Assembly: GCA_025359505.1 (NCBI GenBank) | Contig: JANYHH010000044.1 | Span: 1-37,232, forward strand | From: Deinococcales bacterium | GTDB taxonomy: Bacteria > Deinococcota > Deinococci > Deinococcales > JAAFIG01 | DNA length: 37,232 bases | Direction: 5' to 3' | Shown: one piece after another, positions 1-8,704 of the stretch | Layout: every line of letters starts with the position of its first letter | Numbering within the stretch: the first letter of the stretch is position 1 | Translations under genes and position numbers: made by a program | Notes under the pieces: generated by a model | Seen by the model: only the letters and a program-made list of their open reading frames with translations | The model's database searches: none | Told to the model about the DNA's origin: nothing

Positions 1-48
1 GACGGATAGCATTGAATTTGTTGAATCTCGAGAAGGAGTTACGTATTT

Positions 49-249
49 CTAAGCGTCGTCAGCGGTTGAAAGCGTTGATGAGCGATGATTATTTGCGCTC
101 GTTGCTTGGACTGACGGCTTGACTTGGTGCGTTTGCCCTGGGGCTTGTTCGATTCGGATTGCATTTTCAGCCGACAGTGATTCGAGTGCTTTGCGTCCTG
201 ACCGAGTTAACTCAATTCTGTAAGGAACGAGTTCTGGTCTAACCGCCAC
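49..249 (-). CDS. Small ORF overlapping an antitoxin-like gene; possible truncated toxin
   Basis: This 66-residue reading frame starts at a GTG inside the last codons of the upstream ORF (GTGGCGGTTAG overlap). Such coupling is typical of toxin-antitoxin pairs. The first 25 residues (PYRIELTRSGRKALESL) resemble the N-terminus of RelE/ParE-type toxins or the wing of a winged-helix regulator. The rest is Gln/Ser/Thr-rich and does not look like either family. It may be a frameshifted or decayed toxin, or not a gene. Confidence 0.28.
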   Translation of the reverse strand: MAVRPELVPYRIELTRSGRKALESLSAENAIRIEQAPGQTHQVKPSVQATSANNHRSSTLSTADDA

Positions 250-559
250 GCGGTCTCCGACGGATGCCTTCCATCACCTCTTCAAGACTAAAAGTCTCGA
301 GCGTTCCGTTTTTTCGTTGCTCTTGCGCCATGAGGATGTTGCGGCGCACGCGTTCAGGGACTTTTTCGGTGCTCGGCTGTTCCATTGCTAAATGCAATTT
401 GCGGGTCAGCGGGTGTTCCGCGTTCTCTTCCTCGAGCGGAACGGCGGCAACGACAATCGCTTCGAGCGCGGCTTTGCGAGTGCGAATGCCGTGCTCGCGG
501 CGGTAACGGTCAATCCGCTCGAGCGTTTTCTTGGTGAGTGCTTGTTCCAACGCGGTCAT
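239..559 (-). CDS. Hypothetical 106-residue protein, antitoxin-like
   Basis: This is a small, strongly charged protein, predicted to be mostly helical. The stretch at about residues 12-35 (TLERIDRYRREHGIRTRKAA) has the basic, amphipathic look of a DNA-binding antitoxin or ribbon-helix-helix protein. The C-terminal half (about residues 45-100) is Glu/Arg-rich, like a toxin-binding tail. The ATG at 559 faces the aminotransferase at 600, so the two are divergent with only 40 bp between them. No clear Shine-Dalgarno is seen. The stop overlaps the start of the next small ORF. I do not recognise the family; the antitoxin role is inferred from size, charge and arrangement. Confidence 0.5.
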   Translation of the reverse strand: MTALEQALTKKTLERIDRYRREHGIRTRKAALEAIVVAAVPLEEENAEHPLTRKLHLAMEQPSTEKVPERVRRNILMAQEQRKNGTLETFSLEEVMEGIRRRPRGG

Positions 560-599
560 GGGTAAACTCTACTTCAGTTCGTTCTGAAAGGAATCCACG

Positions 600-1676
600 A
601 TGAACACGATTGCCCTGACCCGAGGCGTGCCAGCCGACGAATCCTACCCGCTCGAGCAACTGGCTGCGTGCGCGAGTGCCGTGATGAGTGACCCTAAACT
701 GGCGCTCGAGGCGATGCGTTACGGCACGGGGTACGGCTTCGGGCCGCTGCGCGAGTTGTTATCAGCCCAGAATGGCGTGGGGACAGATCAGGTCTTGATC
801 GGCAACGGCAGCCTGAGCTTCGTGGATTTGCTCGGCGTGATCCTGCCCGTTGGTACGGCCGTGATCGTCGAAAGCCCGACGTATGACCGCACGATCACCT
901 TGTTGCGGCGGCACGGCGTCAACGTTATTCCCGTGCCGCTCGAGAGCGACGGTGTGAACCTCGAGCTGTTCGAAGCGGCGGTCAAGGTGCACAAGCCCAT
1001 ATTGGCGTACCTAATCGCGGATTTCCAAAACCCTAGCGGCTCGACGATGAGCTTAGCTAAGCGCCGCGCCGTCCTCGAGTTAGCGGCGACCCACGATTTC
1101 ACGATTCTCGAGGACGCGCCGTACCGTCCGCTGCGCTATCGGGGCTTTCCGTTGCCGAGTTTGTTTGAACTCGCGCCCGAGCGCGTGTTGCAGATGAGCA
1201 GTTACACCAAGCAGATTTCGCCCGGCATCCGCGTCGGCACACTGATCGGTGGCAAGGCGTGGCTGGCGCGATTCGCCAAAGCCGCCAACGACACGTACAT
1301 CTCCGGCGCGTTTCTGGGGCAGGCAACTGCCTTTGAATTCATCCGACGCGGACTGCTAGAACCGCAACTCGAGCGGCTGCGAGCCTTGTACGCGCCGCGC
1401 CTGCTGGCGATGGCGGCGGCGCTGCGCCGCAATGGGTTGAGCGATTTCCTCGAGCCAGACGGCGGGTTTTTCTTATCCGTCAAGCTGCCAGAATCGGTGA
1501 GCATCGCTGACCTGCTGGCTCGAGCTGAAAGTGCGGGACTGGCGCTGACCGACGGGCGCGGGTTCTTCGTCGATCCGCTCGAGGGAAATCGCTTCCTGCG
1601 TTTGCCGTTTTGCGCTTTGACGGAACTCGAGATCGACGAGGGCGTGATGCGGTTGGCGGGGTTGATTCAGGCCTGA
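600..1676 (+). CDS. PLP-dependent aminotransferase, class I/II fold
   Basis: The 358-residue protein has the landmarks of a fold-type I aminotransferase of the LysN/2-aminoadipate and MocR-catalytic group: YGTGYGFGPLRELL near residue 41, DFQNPSG with the cofactor-contacting Asn near residue 144, EDAPYRPLRY near 172, and the PLP-lysine segment SSYTKQISPGIRVG near 200. There is no N-terminal GntR-type domain, so it is an enzyme and not a MocR regulator. Substrate is not readable from sequence. The ATG at 600 follows a GAAAGGA Shine-Dalgarno. It stands alone, divergent from the antitoxin-like gene. Ten of its eleven Leu-Glu dipeptides are encoded CTCGAG. Confidence 0.88.
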   Translation: MNTIALTRGVPADESYPLEQLAACASAVMSDPKLALEAMRYGTGYGFGPLRELLSAQNGVGTDQVLIGNGSLSFVDLLGVILPVGTAVIVESPTYDRTITLLRRHGVNVIPVPLESDGVNLELFEAAVKVHKPILAYLIADFQNPSGSTMSLAKRRAVLELAATHDFTILEDAPYRPLRYRGFPLPSLFELAPERVLQMSSYTKQISPGIRVGTLIGGKAWLARFAKAANDTYISGAFLGQATAFEFIRRGLLEPQLERLRALYAPRLLAMAAALRRNGLSDFLEPDGGFFLSVKLPESVSIADLLARAESAGLALTDGRGFFVDPLEGNRFLRLPFCALTELEIDEGVMRLAGLIQA

Positions 1677-1734
1677 GCGATTGCCCATGCCACACGGCAG
1701 ATCACTGGAAGCGAGTCGAATCTCGAGCGTTGCA

Positions 1735-1929
1735 CAGCCCTCTCCTGAAGGGTGGGAGAGGGGAGCGAAACAAAACCAAGCAAATCTGGCTCGAGCATAG
1801 TTCCCTCTCCCGCGTACGGGAGAGGCGATCCTGCCCGTTAGGTGCATGGTTAGGATCAAGAAGCGATTCCGCCCGTCAGGTGCATGTTTGGAATCAAGAA
1901 GGTGGCGCTTTAGCGCCGGGAGAGGGCTG
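1735..1929. repeat. Intergenic hairpin-rich element bounded by 11-bp inverted repeats
   Basis: The gap between the aminotransferase and the DUF4388 gene is filled by nested inverted repeats. The outer arms CAGCCCTCTCC (1735-1745) and GGAGAGGGCTG (1919-1929) are exact complements. The same CCCTCTCC/GGAGAGGG theme forms a local hairpin at 1738-1762. A 9-bp perfect stem (CCTCTCCCG, loop CGTA, CGGGAGAGG) lies at 1804-1825, and GGCGC-TTTA-GCGCC at 1903-1916. There is no open reading frame of interest. It looks like a MITE- or REP-type element; no target-site duplication was identified. Confidence 0.6.
1827..1900. repeat. Tandem pair of 36-bp repeats with covarying stems
   Basis: Copies at 1827-1862 and 1865-1900 share about 30 of 36 bases, including AGGTGCATG and ATCAAGAA. 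The ends of the loop pair in each copy: GATCCT with AGGATC in the first, GATTCC with GGAATC in the second. Two base-pair positions changed on both sides, which is compensatory and argues for a selected fold. A diverged third copy with a GACC/GGTC stem lies at 30609-30644. Confidence 0.6.
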
Positions 1930-2039
1930 CGACGGGTGAACGACCAATATGATGAGCACATCGTGCTTCACGGCGCGAGCGATTAAGTCAAAGTTTAGAT
2001 CGCAGCAGCAAAACCCGCACGTTGCTCGAGCCATCTGGC

Positions 2040-2912
2040 TCAGTAATCGATCCAACTGGCTTGCCGCAAGGTCTGCAAAATATCGCGGATGATGCTCGGC
2101 GTGATCCGCAGTTCCACGCGGATCTGTTCGGCGTTGCGGACACCGTTGATGAGGTCAAACGCCGTGATGTGCATTGCACTTGGCATGGCCGCCGGATTGC
2201 GTTTCATGCCCTTATGCCGAGGCTCGAGCCTGATCGGGAACAGCACGTTTAACAGCGCCCTGAACTCGGCGGTGTTGCTGGCGCTCGGAGCGCCCAAGCC
2301 TTCGATTTCCAAGAGTCCTTGCGCGTGCAGCTCGAGCATCGCGGCGTCTACGGGCAGTCCCTTCATCGCGTCGCGCAGGTCTTGCACGGTCATGCCGTTG
2401 CGGTATTTTTTGAGGAGCGTCAACTCGGACGCGCCGAGGCTTTCATAAGCGGCGACGTTGTTGCGTAAACGCGTGCGGGCGGTCGCTGGGAGTTTGCGCT
2501 CGCGCTGGCTTTCGTCCTCCAAGCGAGCGGCTTCTAAAAGCGCGTTGATGATTGACCCTTTGATGTTGGGTTCGACTTGCACGATGCTTTCAAACAGGCG
2601 CGTGTGAACGTAGCGCCAGCGCAGCACGGCGCGAATCGCGTCGAGACCAGCGACCATACCTTTGATTGCCTCGCAATCGGCGCGAACGATGTTGCCCATC
2701 TGCACCCAGATCACTGCCCGGAACTCGCCGGGGCCTTCGCACTCTAGGACGCCGGTGTGCTGGCTGCTGGACAGGTACTCCAGAAAGCTCGGCATCGAGG
2801 CTTGCCGCAGCCGTCCGCTGAGCAGCGGCGCGTCCACCAAATTCGGTTTGAGCGCTCGAGCTTCGGGACGGACGGGCTGGTACACAGATGAGAGTTTACG
2901 GCCGCTTCTCAC
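2040..2912 (-). CDS. DUF4388 (PATAN-like) domain protein
   Basis: About 290 residues. The segment SGRLRQASMPSFLEYLSSSQ followed by TGVLECEG, AVIWVQMGNIVRAD and a helical region matches the DUF4388 family, small signalling or scaffold modules common in Deinococcus and myxobacteria and often linked to response regulators or motility and gliding. The C-terminal half (from about residue 140) is helical, with a winged-helix-like tail (ITPSIIRDILQTLRQASWIDY). The open frame extends to 2957 but overlaps the upstream epimerase. I place the start at the GTG at 2912, with another GTG at 2885 possible; neither has a clear Shine-Dalgarno. It probably shares a transcript with the epimerase 17 bp upstream. 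Partner and pathway are unknown. Confidence 0.72.
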   Translation of the reverse strand: MRSGRKLSSVYQPVRPEARALKPNLVDAPLLSGRLRQASMPSFLEYLSSSQHTGVLECEGPGEFRAVIWVQMGNIVRADCEAIKGMVAGLDAIRAVLRWRYVHTRLFESIVQVEPNIKGSIINALLEAARLEDESQRERKLPATARTRLRNNVAAYESLGASELTLLKKYRNGMTVQDLRDAMKGLPVDAAMLELHAQGLLEIEGLGAPSASNTAEFRALLNVLFPIRLEPRHKGMKRNPAAMPSAMHITAFDLINGVRNAEQIRVELRITPSIIRDILQTLRQASWIDY

Positions 2913-2929
2913 ACAGCACTGTGAAAAAA

Positions 2930-3901
2930 CTATAGCCAGCGGTGGCGTTTGTACCAATCAAAAGTTTTGGCAAAGCCTGCTTTGAGCGGCGTGTCGCAGA
3001 TCTCGCCCAAATCCCGCTCGGCATCTGACACATCGCAGACCCAACCGGGCGCTTGCAAATCCGCTTGCCTCGAGCGATTGATGAGTCCCGGCTGCCCAAA
3101 AATGCGTCCCAGTTCGCTCGCGCCCGCTGCAACCTCGAGCGCGAAGTCTGGGAGTGCCAGCGGCTTGTAGGGTTTGCCGCTGACCTCGGCAATCGTCCCT
3201 AGAATTGTCTTCCATGCGACGGGCTGCGGATTGCCCGCGAAGTACGTGTTGCCAATGGCAGCAGGTTGCTCACCACACGCGATGATCGAGCGCACGAGGT
3301 CGTGCGCGTACACCAGCGTGTACGAGCGATCTGGATTGCCCAGCACGGGAAACAAACCGTACTTGGCGGCTTGAAACGCGAACAAGAAATCCGTGTCGCG
3401 CTCACCGTACACGCCCGGCGGACGAAGGATCGCAAACTCGAGGTTGTCCGTTTCGCGCACCCTGATTTCCCCCTCGAGCTTGCTGCGCCCATACGCGGTG
3501 ATCGGTGCGGGCGCGTCCGTCACGCGGCGCGGCGCGTCGGGCGTTCCCGTCCCGGCAGCCGCGAGGCTCGAGACGTAGACCAGCCGCGCCGCATTGCGCT
3601 GCGCTCCAACCGCTGCTGCCCGCGTGCCCTCTGCGTTGACCCACATGAACTCGGCTTCGCTGCTGGCCCGCGTGATCCCCGCGAGGTGATACACGACCGC
3701 GCAACCTTTAGCCGCTCGAGTCATCCCTTCAACGGTCAGCGGCGCGGGGAAACGCTCGAGGTTCGCGTGATCGCTCAGCGCGTTCTTGGCTCGAGCCGCC
3801 GGGCGGGTCAGCACGCGCACGCGCACACCAGACTCGAGCAACTGCGCCACGAGATGCGAGCCGATAAAGCCGGTCGCGCCGGTCACGAGAACGGTGTTCA
3901 C
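2930..3901 (-). CDS. NAD-dependent epimerase/dehydratase (extended SDR)
   Basis: This 323-residue Rossmann protein begins VLVTGATGFIGSHL, the TGxxGxxG dinucleotide-binding loop of extended short-chain dehydrogenases. A catalytic YGRSKLEGE (YxxxK) motif lies near residue 145, with VYVSSLAAAG before it and LRPPGVYGERD after it. It belongs with NDP-sugar epimerases, dihydroflavonol-reductase-like and hopanoid-associated enzymes; the substrate cannot be told. The start is the GTG at 3901, seven bases after a TACACT -10 box, which suggests a leaderless message. It lies just upstream of, and co-directional with, the DUF4388 gene. Confidence 0.87.
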   Translation of the reverse strand: MNTVLVTGATGFIGSHLVAQLLESGVRVRVLTRPAARAKNALSDHANLERFPAPLTVEGMTRAAKGCAVVYHLAGITRASSEAEFMWVNAEGTRAAAVGAQRNAARLVYVSSLAAAGTGTPDAPRRVTDAPAPITAYGRSKLEGEIRVRETDNLEFAILRPPGVYGERDTDFLFAFQAAKYGLFPVLGNPDRSYTLVYAHDLVRSIIACGEQPAAIGNTYFAGNPQPVAWKTILGTIAEVSGKPYKPLALPDFALEVAAGASELGRIFGQPGLINRSRQADLQAPGWVCDVSDAERDLGEICDTPLKAGFAKTFDWYKRHRWL

Positions 3902-3908
3902 GCATTCG

Positions 3909-3914
3909 AGTGTA
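3909..3914 (-). promoter_or_regulatory. -10 box of a probable leaderless promoter for the epimerase
   Basis: Read on the minus strand, TACACT is followed by seven bases and then the GTG start codon. This matches the TANNNT-plus-start layout known from Deinococcus leaderless genes. No good -35 hexamer is present. Confidence 0.4.
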
Positions 3915-4115
3915 TTACGAGACTCGAGAGATTGGTCATCACCTGTCAGGGCTTACGCATTTGAACAATTTCAAAGCTTGATGAAACGCCTCGAGCCTCG
4001 AGCCGAAAGGCGAACACATCGTGCGTTGTGCCCTTGGAGCCTTATGGGTGTGATGCGAATGACTGGTACTTCTTGAAAGCTGCAATGCCAAAACTGTAAG
4101 CTGAGAGGTGACGAG

Positions 4116-5096
4116 ATGAAATACATACTGCTGTGCTGGGTTGCGCTGCTCGGTTGCCTCTCGAGCGCCAGTTTTGCCGTCCCGAAGGACGCGCCGTTGA
4201 TCGCGCAACTGAGCGGCGACCTCTGGAGCTGGAACGGTAGTTGGAAGCGTTTGACCTACTGGGAGGGCAACAGCAGCCCGGTGTTGTCCCCGGACGGATC
4301 AAAGGTGGCGTATCGCTCGAGTGCGGCGGGAATGCCCGATTGCGTCGGAACGGGAGAGGATTACGGCTGCATCGGTTTTTCTTTTGAGTACACCAATGTT
4401 TACGTCTTTGAGCTTCAAAGCGGTAAGGGTCGCCGGATCGCCGCTCAACCGCCGGGTCAGACCCCTAAACGTTGGAAGGAAATTGGCACGATGCGTTACG
4501 GGCTGGTGTGGTCGCCAGACGGCACGCGCTTGGCTTGGACCGAGCAGAGCATCGGGGCATACCTGAAGAATTCGAATAACTGGGACGTGGTGCTATATAC
4601 CGTTGCGAATGGCAAAACCGAGCGCTTCACCGTGGATGCTCGCCTCGACCGAGAAGATTTCGGTATGAAGATGTACTGGACACCGCGTAGTCTGGGTTTG
4701 CGTTGGGACTTACCATTCGGTGCGGTGCTGCGTTGGTACTCGACTGTGACGGGGCGAGTGCTCGAGGAGGCTCGAGGTCAGCGCATCGCGGTTCCTACCC
4801 CTGCATCGTCGCTTTCCGTGCGCTGCCCGAAGGTGGCGGGCGCGAGTTGCTTACTCACAGACGGCGCTCGAGCACCGCTTGAACTGAACTTGCACACGGT
4901 TTCAGGCGTGCGCTCCGCTGACGGCTCAAAGGCAATGCTCCAAGGTTTCGGCACGGACGCAGAACGAAGCGGCTGGGGCTATCAGGTCTGGCTGTATGAA
5001 GCAGGCAAGCTGCGCCGCATCGCCTTGCCTCGAGCGGAGATGGCGAACAACTCCATTGAACTGGCTTGGTTTGGGGAGCTGCCTGAGTTGCGCTGA
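4116..5096 (+). CDS. Secreted protein with PD40/WD40-like propeller repeats
   Basis: The 326-residue protein starts with a clear signal peptide (MKYILLCWVALLGCLSSASFA, hydrophobic residues 3-18). Two typical PD40-type blades are visible: SPVLSPDGSKVAYRSS near residue 54 and LVWSPDGTRLAWTEQ near 130. Such repeats form TolB-like beta-propellers, so an extracytoplasmic binding or scaffold role is likely; no catalytic residues were recognised. GAGGTGA just before the ATG at 4116 serves as a Shine-Dalgarno. The gene stands alone between leftward genes. Closest known function is uncertain. Confidence 0.75.
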   Translation: MKYILLCWVALLGCLSSASFAVPKDAPLIAQLSGDLWSWNGSWKRLTYWEGNSSPVLSPDGSKVAYRSSAAGMPDCVGTGEDYGCIGFSFEYTNVYVFELQSGKGRRIAAQPPGQTPKRWKEIGTMRYGLVWSPDGTRLAWTEQSIGAYLKNSNNWDVVLYTVANGKTERFTVDARLDREDFGMKMYWTPRSLGLRWDLPFGAVLRWYSTVTGRVLEEARGQRIAVPTPASSLSVRCPKVAGASCLLTDGARAPLELNLHTVSGVRSADGSKAMLQGFGTDAERSGWGYQVWLYEAGKLRRIALPRAEMANNSIELAWFGELPELR

Positions 5097-5265
5097 AATT
5101 TGCCCCAATCAAAGGCAAGCGTCATACCCGTGTGTCTAAAGGCACAACGCGAGTAAAGCGGTTGTGAGATTCAGGCATCGCCCTCGAGCGGCGCGATTTG
5201 ATTTCATTTTTGCCTGAGTCTCGAGAAAACTGTGATGCTGCGTTCTCGAGGCAATGCGGAGATCA

Positions 5266-5290
5266 GGGCTTGCAGTGGCAAGCCCCTACG
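5266..5290. repeat. Dispersed intergenic hairpin (GGGCTTGC...GCAAGCCC, then CTACG)
   Basis: An 8-bp stem with an AGTG loop lies between the secreted protein and metX. The same arms, followed by CTACG and then CGTTCAC, recur at 17449-17500, so this is a repeated element. It may double as a terminator for convergent genes but has no T-run. Confidence 0.5.
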
Positions 5291-5325
5291 GGTTTTCGTT
5301 CACGCCTCGAATCTAACCTCGAGCC

Positions 5326-6444
5326 TCATGACTCGAGCGCGTGTGAACCTAAAAACGCCTGCACCCGTGCTTCCAAGCGCCGCGTCTCGAGCAGAAAAGC
5401 ATCGTGGCCGTGCGGCGACTCGAGCTGCCAGTAGTGCGCGTTCGGCGCGGTGTTGGCGATTTCCTCAATTTCGTGCGGTAGGTACAGCACGTCGCTCGAG
5501 ATGCCGACGCACAGCAGCGGTTGCGTGATCTGTGCGAGCTGGGCGGGCGTCACGTCGAAGCGGTCTAATGCCTTTGAGATCGTGAGGTAACTGTTGGCGT
5601 CGAAGCGCTCCAAAAGCTTCTCGCCCTGATACTCGAGGTACGTCTGCATCGCGGTTTTTAATGGATCGGTCGGACTTTGATTGCGGCTTTGCGTTAGTTC
5701 AAACGATGCGGGCGAGCGGTAGCTGAGCGTGGCGATCTCGCGGGCGAGTGCTAAGCCGCCCGGCTGTCGCCCGTAGCGCCCCGCCCTGAAATCCGGGTCG
5801 CGCTCGATGGCGGCACGCGACAAGTGATACAGCGCGAGCGCCCAAGCGCTGTGGCGCGGCGGAGCGCCGATCACCACGCCCGCCGCGACGCTCTGCGGCT
5901 GTGAGCGCAGCAACTCGAGCACCTGCATCCCGCCCATGCTGCCGCCGATGGCGAATTTCAGGCGCGTGATGCCCAGTTTCTCCAACAAAGCAACCTGCAC
6001 GCGGATCATGTCGCCAATCGTCACTTGCGGGAATTCCGGCCCCCAGTTGCGGTTGGTGACGGCGTTCAACGAGGCTGGCCCGCTTGAGCCGTAACAACCG
6101 CCGAGCACGTTGGCGCAAACGATGAAGTCTGTGGCGGTGTCGAGCATCAAGCCCTCACCGAGCGCGTCGCCCCACCACGAGCGCACGCTCGAGGAGCCGG
6201 TCAGCGCGTGGCAGACCAGCACGGCGTTGTCTTTGGCGTCGTTCAATTTGCCATAACTGCTGTACGCGACTCTGACAGGGGAGATCTGCCCGCCCAACTC
6301 GAGATTCAGCGGTTCGTCCCTAAAGAGCGTGACGAATTTGACCTCGCGAGCGTTCGGGCGCGGCTCGGGGAAGAGTACGCGGGCTTCGACCTCGCCGAGC
6401 TGCTCGCTCGAGAAACGGTGCTCTGGCGTCAGGGAGGTGCTCAC
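5326..6444 (-). CDS. metX: Homoserine O-acetyltransferase
   Basis: This enzyme transfers an acyl group from acyl-CoA to homoserine, giving the substrate for MetY in direct-sulfhydrylation methionine synthesis. The alpha/beta-hydrolase triad is visible: nucleophile Ser in IGGSMGGMQ, Asp in VGISSDVLY, His in SPHGHDAFLLE. The oxyanion segment GGCYGSSGPASLN is typical of the family. About 372 residues, normal for MetX. I chose the GTG at 6444: it gives the usual length, has GGAG eight bases upstream, and overlaps the preceding stop as GTGA. Longer reading upstream would run through the neighbouring gene in another frame. It is third in an operon with metY, under the SAM riboswitch. Acetyl versus succinyl donor cannot be settled by eye. 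Confidence 0.93.
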   Translation of the reverse strand: MSTSLTPEHRFSSEQLGEVEARVLFPEPRPNAREVKFVTLFRDEPLNLELGGQISPVRVAYSSYGKLNDAKDNAVLVCHALTGSSSVRSWWGDALGEGLMLDTATDFIVCANVLGGCYGSSGPASLNAVTNRNWGPEFPQVTIGDMIRVQVALLEKLGITRLKFAIGGSMGGMQVLELLRSQPQSVAAGVVIGAPPRHSAWALALYHLSRAAIERDPDFRAGRYGRQPGGLALAREIATLSYRSPASFELTQSRNQSPTDPLKTAMQTYLEYQGEKLLERFDANSYLTISKALDRFDVTPAQLAQITQPLLCVGISSDVLYLPHEIEEIANTAPNAHYWQLESPHGHDAFLLETRRLEARVQAFLGSHALES

Positions 6445-6716
6445 GCGGTCTCCAGCGGCTCGAGATTCGCTGGCTCGAGTTGAGTTGCATCGCCCATGTG
6501 TTGCAGCAGCATATCCTCGAACTCGGATCGCAAATGCACAGCTCGAGCCGCATCGCGGCACAACTCGATCTCGCGCTGCACCGCCTCGAGCTTCAAATGC
6601 CAGCCTTTCAAGTCGTGCGGGCAGATCGTGCGTCCGCGTGGGAAGCGGCGCAATTCGAGGCCGCGCCCCACGCGAAACTCGAGGGTCGTGCGGCACAGCG
6701 GACAACAGTCGCGCAA
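6441..6716 (-). CDS. Small Cys-containing protein between metY and metX
   Basis: About 91 residues: an early CPLC pair, then ICPHD, then a helical Glu/Leu-rich tail. The CPxC and later Cys/His suggest a zinc-ribbon or redox-active fold; I do not recognise the family. The TTG at 6716 lies one base after the metY stop (TAAATTG), and its TGA stop overlaps the metX GTG (GTGA). This tight packing argues for a translated, coupled gene in the methionine operon rather than chance. Start codon is uncertain. Confidence 0.6.
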   Translation of the reverse strand: MRDCCPLCRTTLEFRVGRGLELRRFPRGRTICPHDLKGWHLKLEAVQREIELCRDAARAVHLRSEFEDMLLQHMGDATQLEPANLEPLETA

Positions 6717-6717
6717 T

Positions 6718-8416
<1,699 letters not shown>

Positions 8417-8452
8417 CACTACTTAGATTGCCATCCCAGTGGGATGACCTCG

Positions 8453-8482
8453 AGTGTACGGATCATTGACCAAACTTGTCAA
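8453..8482 (-). promoter_or_regulatory. Promoter of the met operon
   Basis: TTGACA (8482-8477), 18 bases, then TACACT (8458-8453), read on the minus strand. Transcription would begin near 8446, about 30 nt before riboswitch helix P1. A 7-bp inverted repeat with one central base (CATCCCA/TGGGATG, 8432-8446) lies at the start point and could be an operator or 5' hairpin. Confidence 0.65.
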
Positions 8483-8704
8483 GAGCGCAACATGAAATGC
8501 CATGTGGCTCGAGTCGAGTTCAACATCGCCAAATTTCGCTGTCGAACTCGAGACCCAGTTTCAATTGTTTAACAGGCTGCGAGTTGCCGCTCACGCGTTT
8601 AATGGCTGGCTCGAGGCTCAGGTCGCTTTGAAAGCCTAAAATCCAACCACGCTCACGGCTCGAGGCGCTAGAATCAAAATCGCTCGAGATTGAACGGGCA
8701 TCTT

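Noticed and set aside
49-559. Functional toxin-antitoxin module
   Set aside because: Overlap and sizes fit, but the second ORF loses family resemblance after about 25 residues, so only an antitoxin-like gene and a possible remnant are reported.
3266-3964. 232-residue open frame antisense to the epimerase
   Set aside because: Arg/His-rich shadow of a gene with clear SDR motifs on the other strand.
5326-6705. N-terminally extended MetX (459 residues)
   Set aside because: The extra 87 residues lie antisense-like in composition and overlap the small Cys gene in another frame; GTG 6444 has a good ribosome site and gives the normal length.
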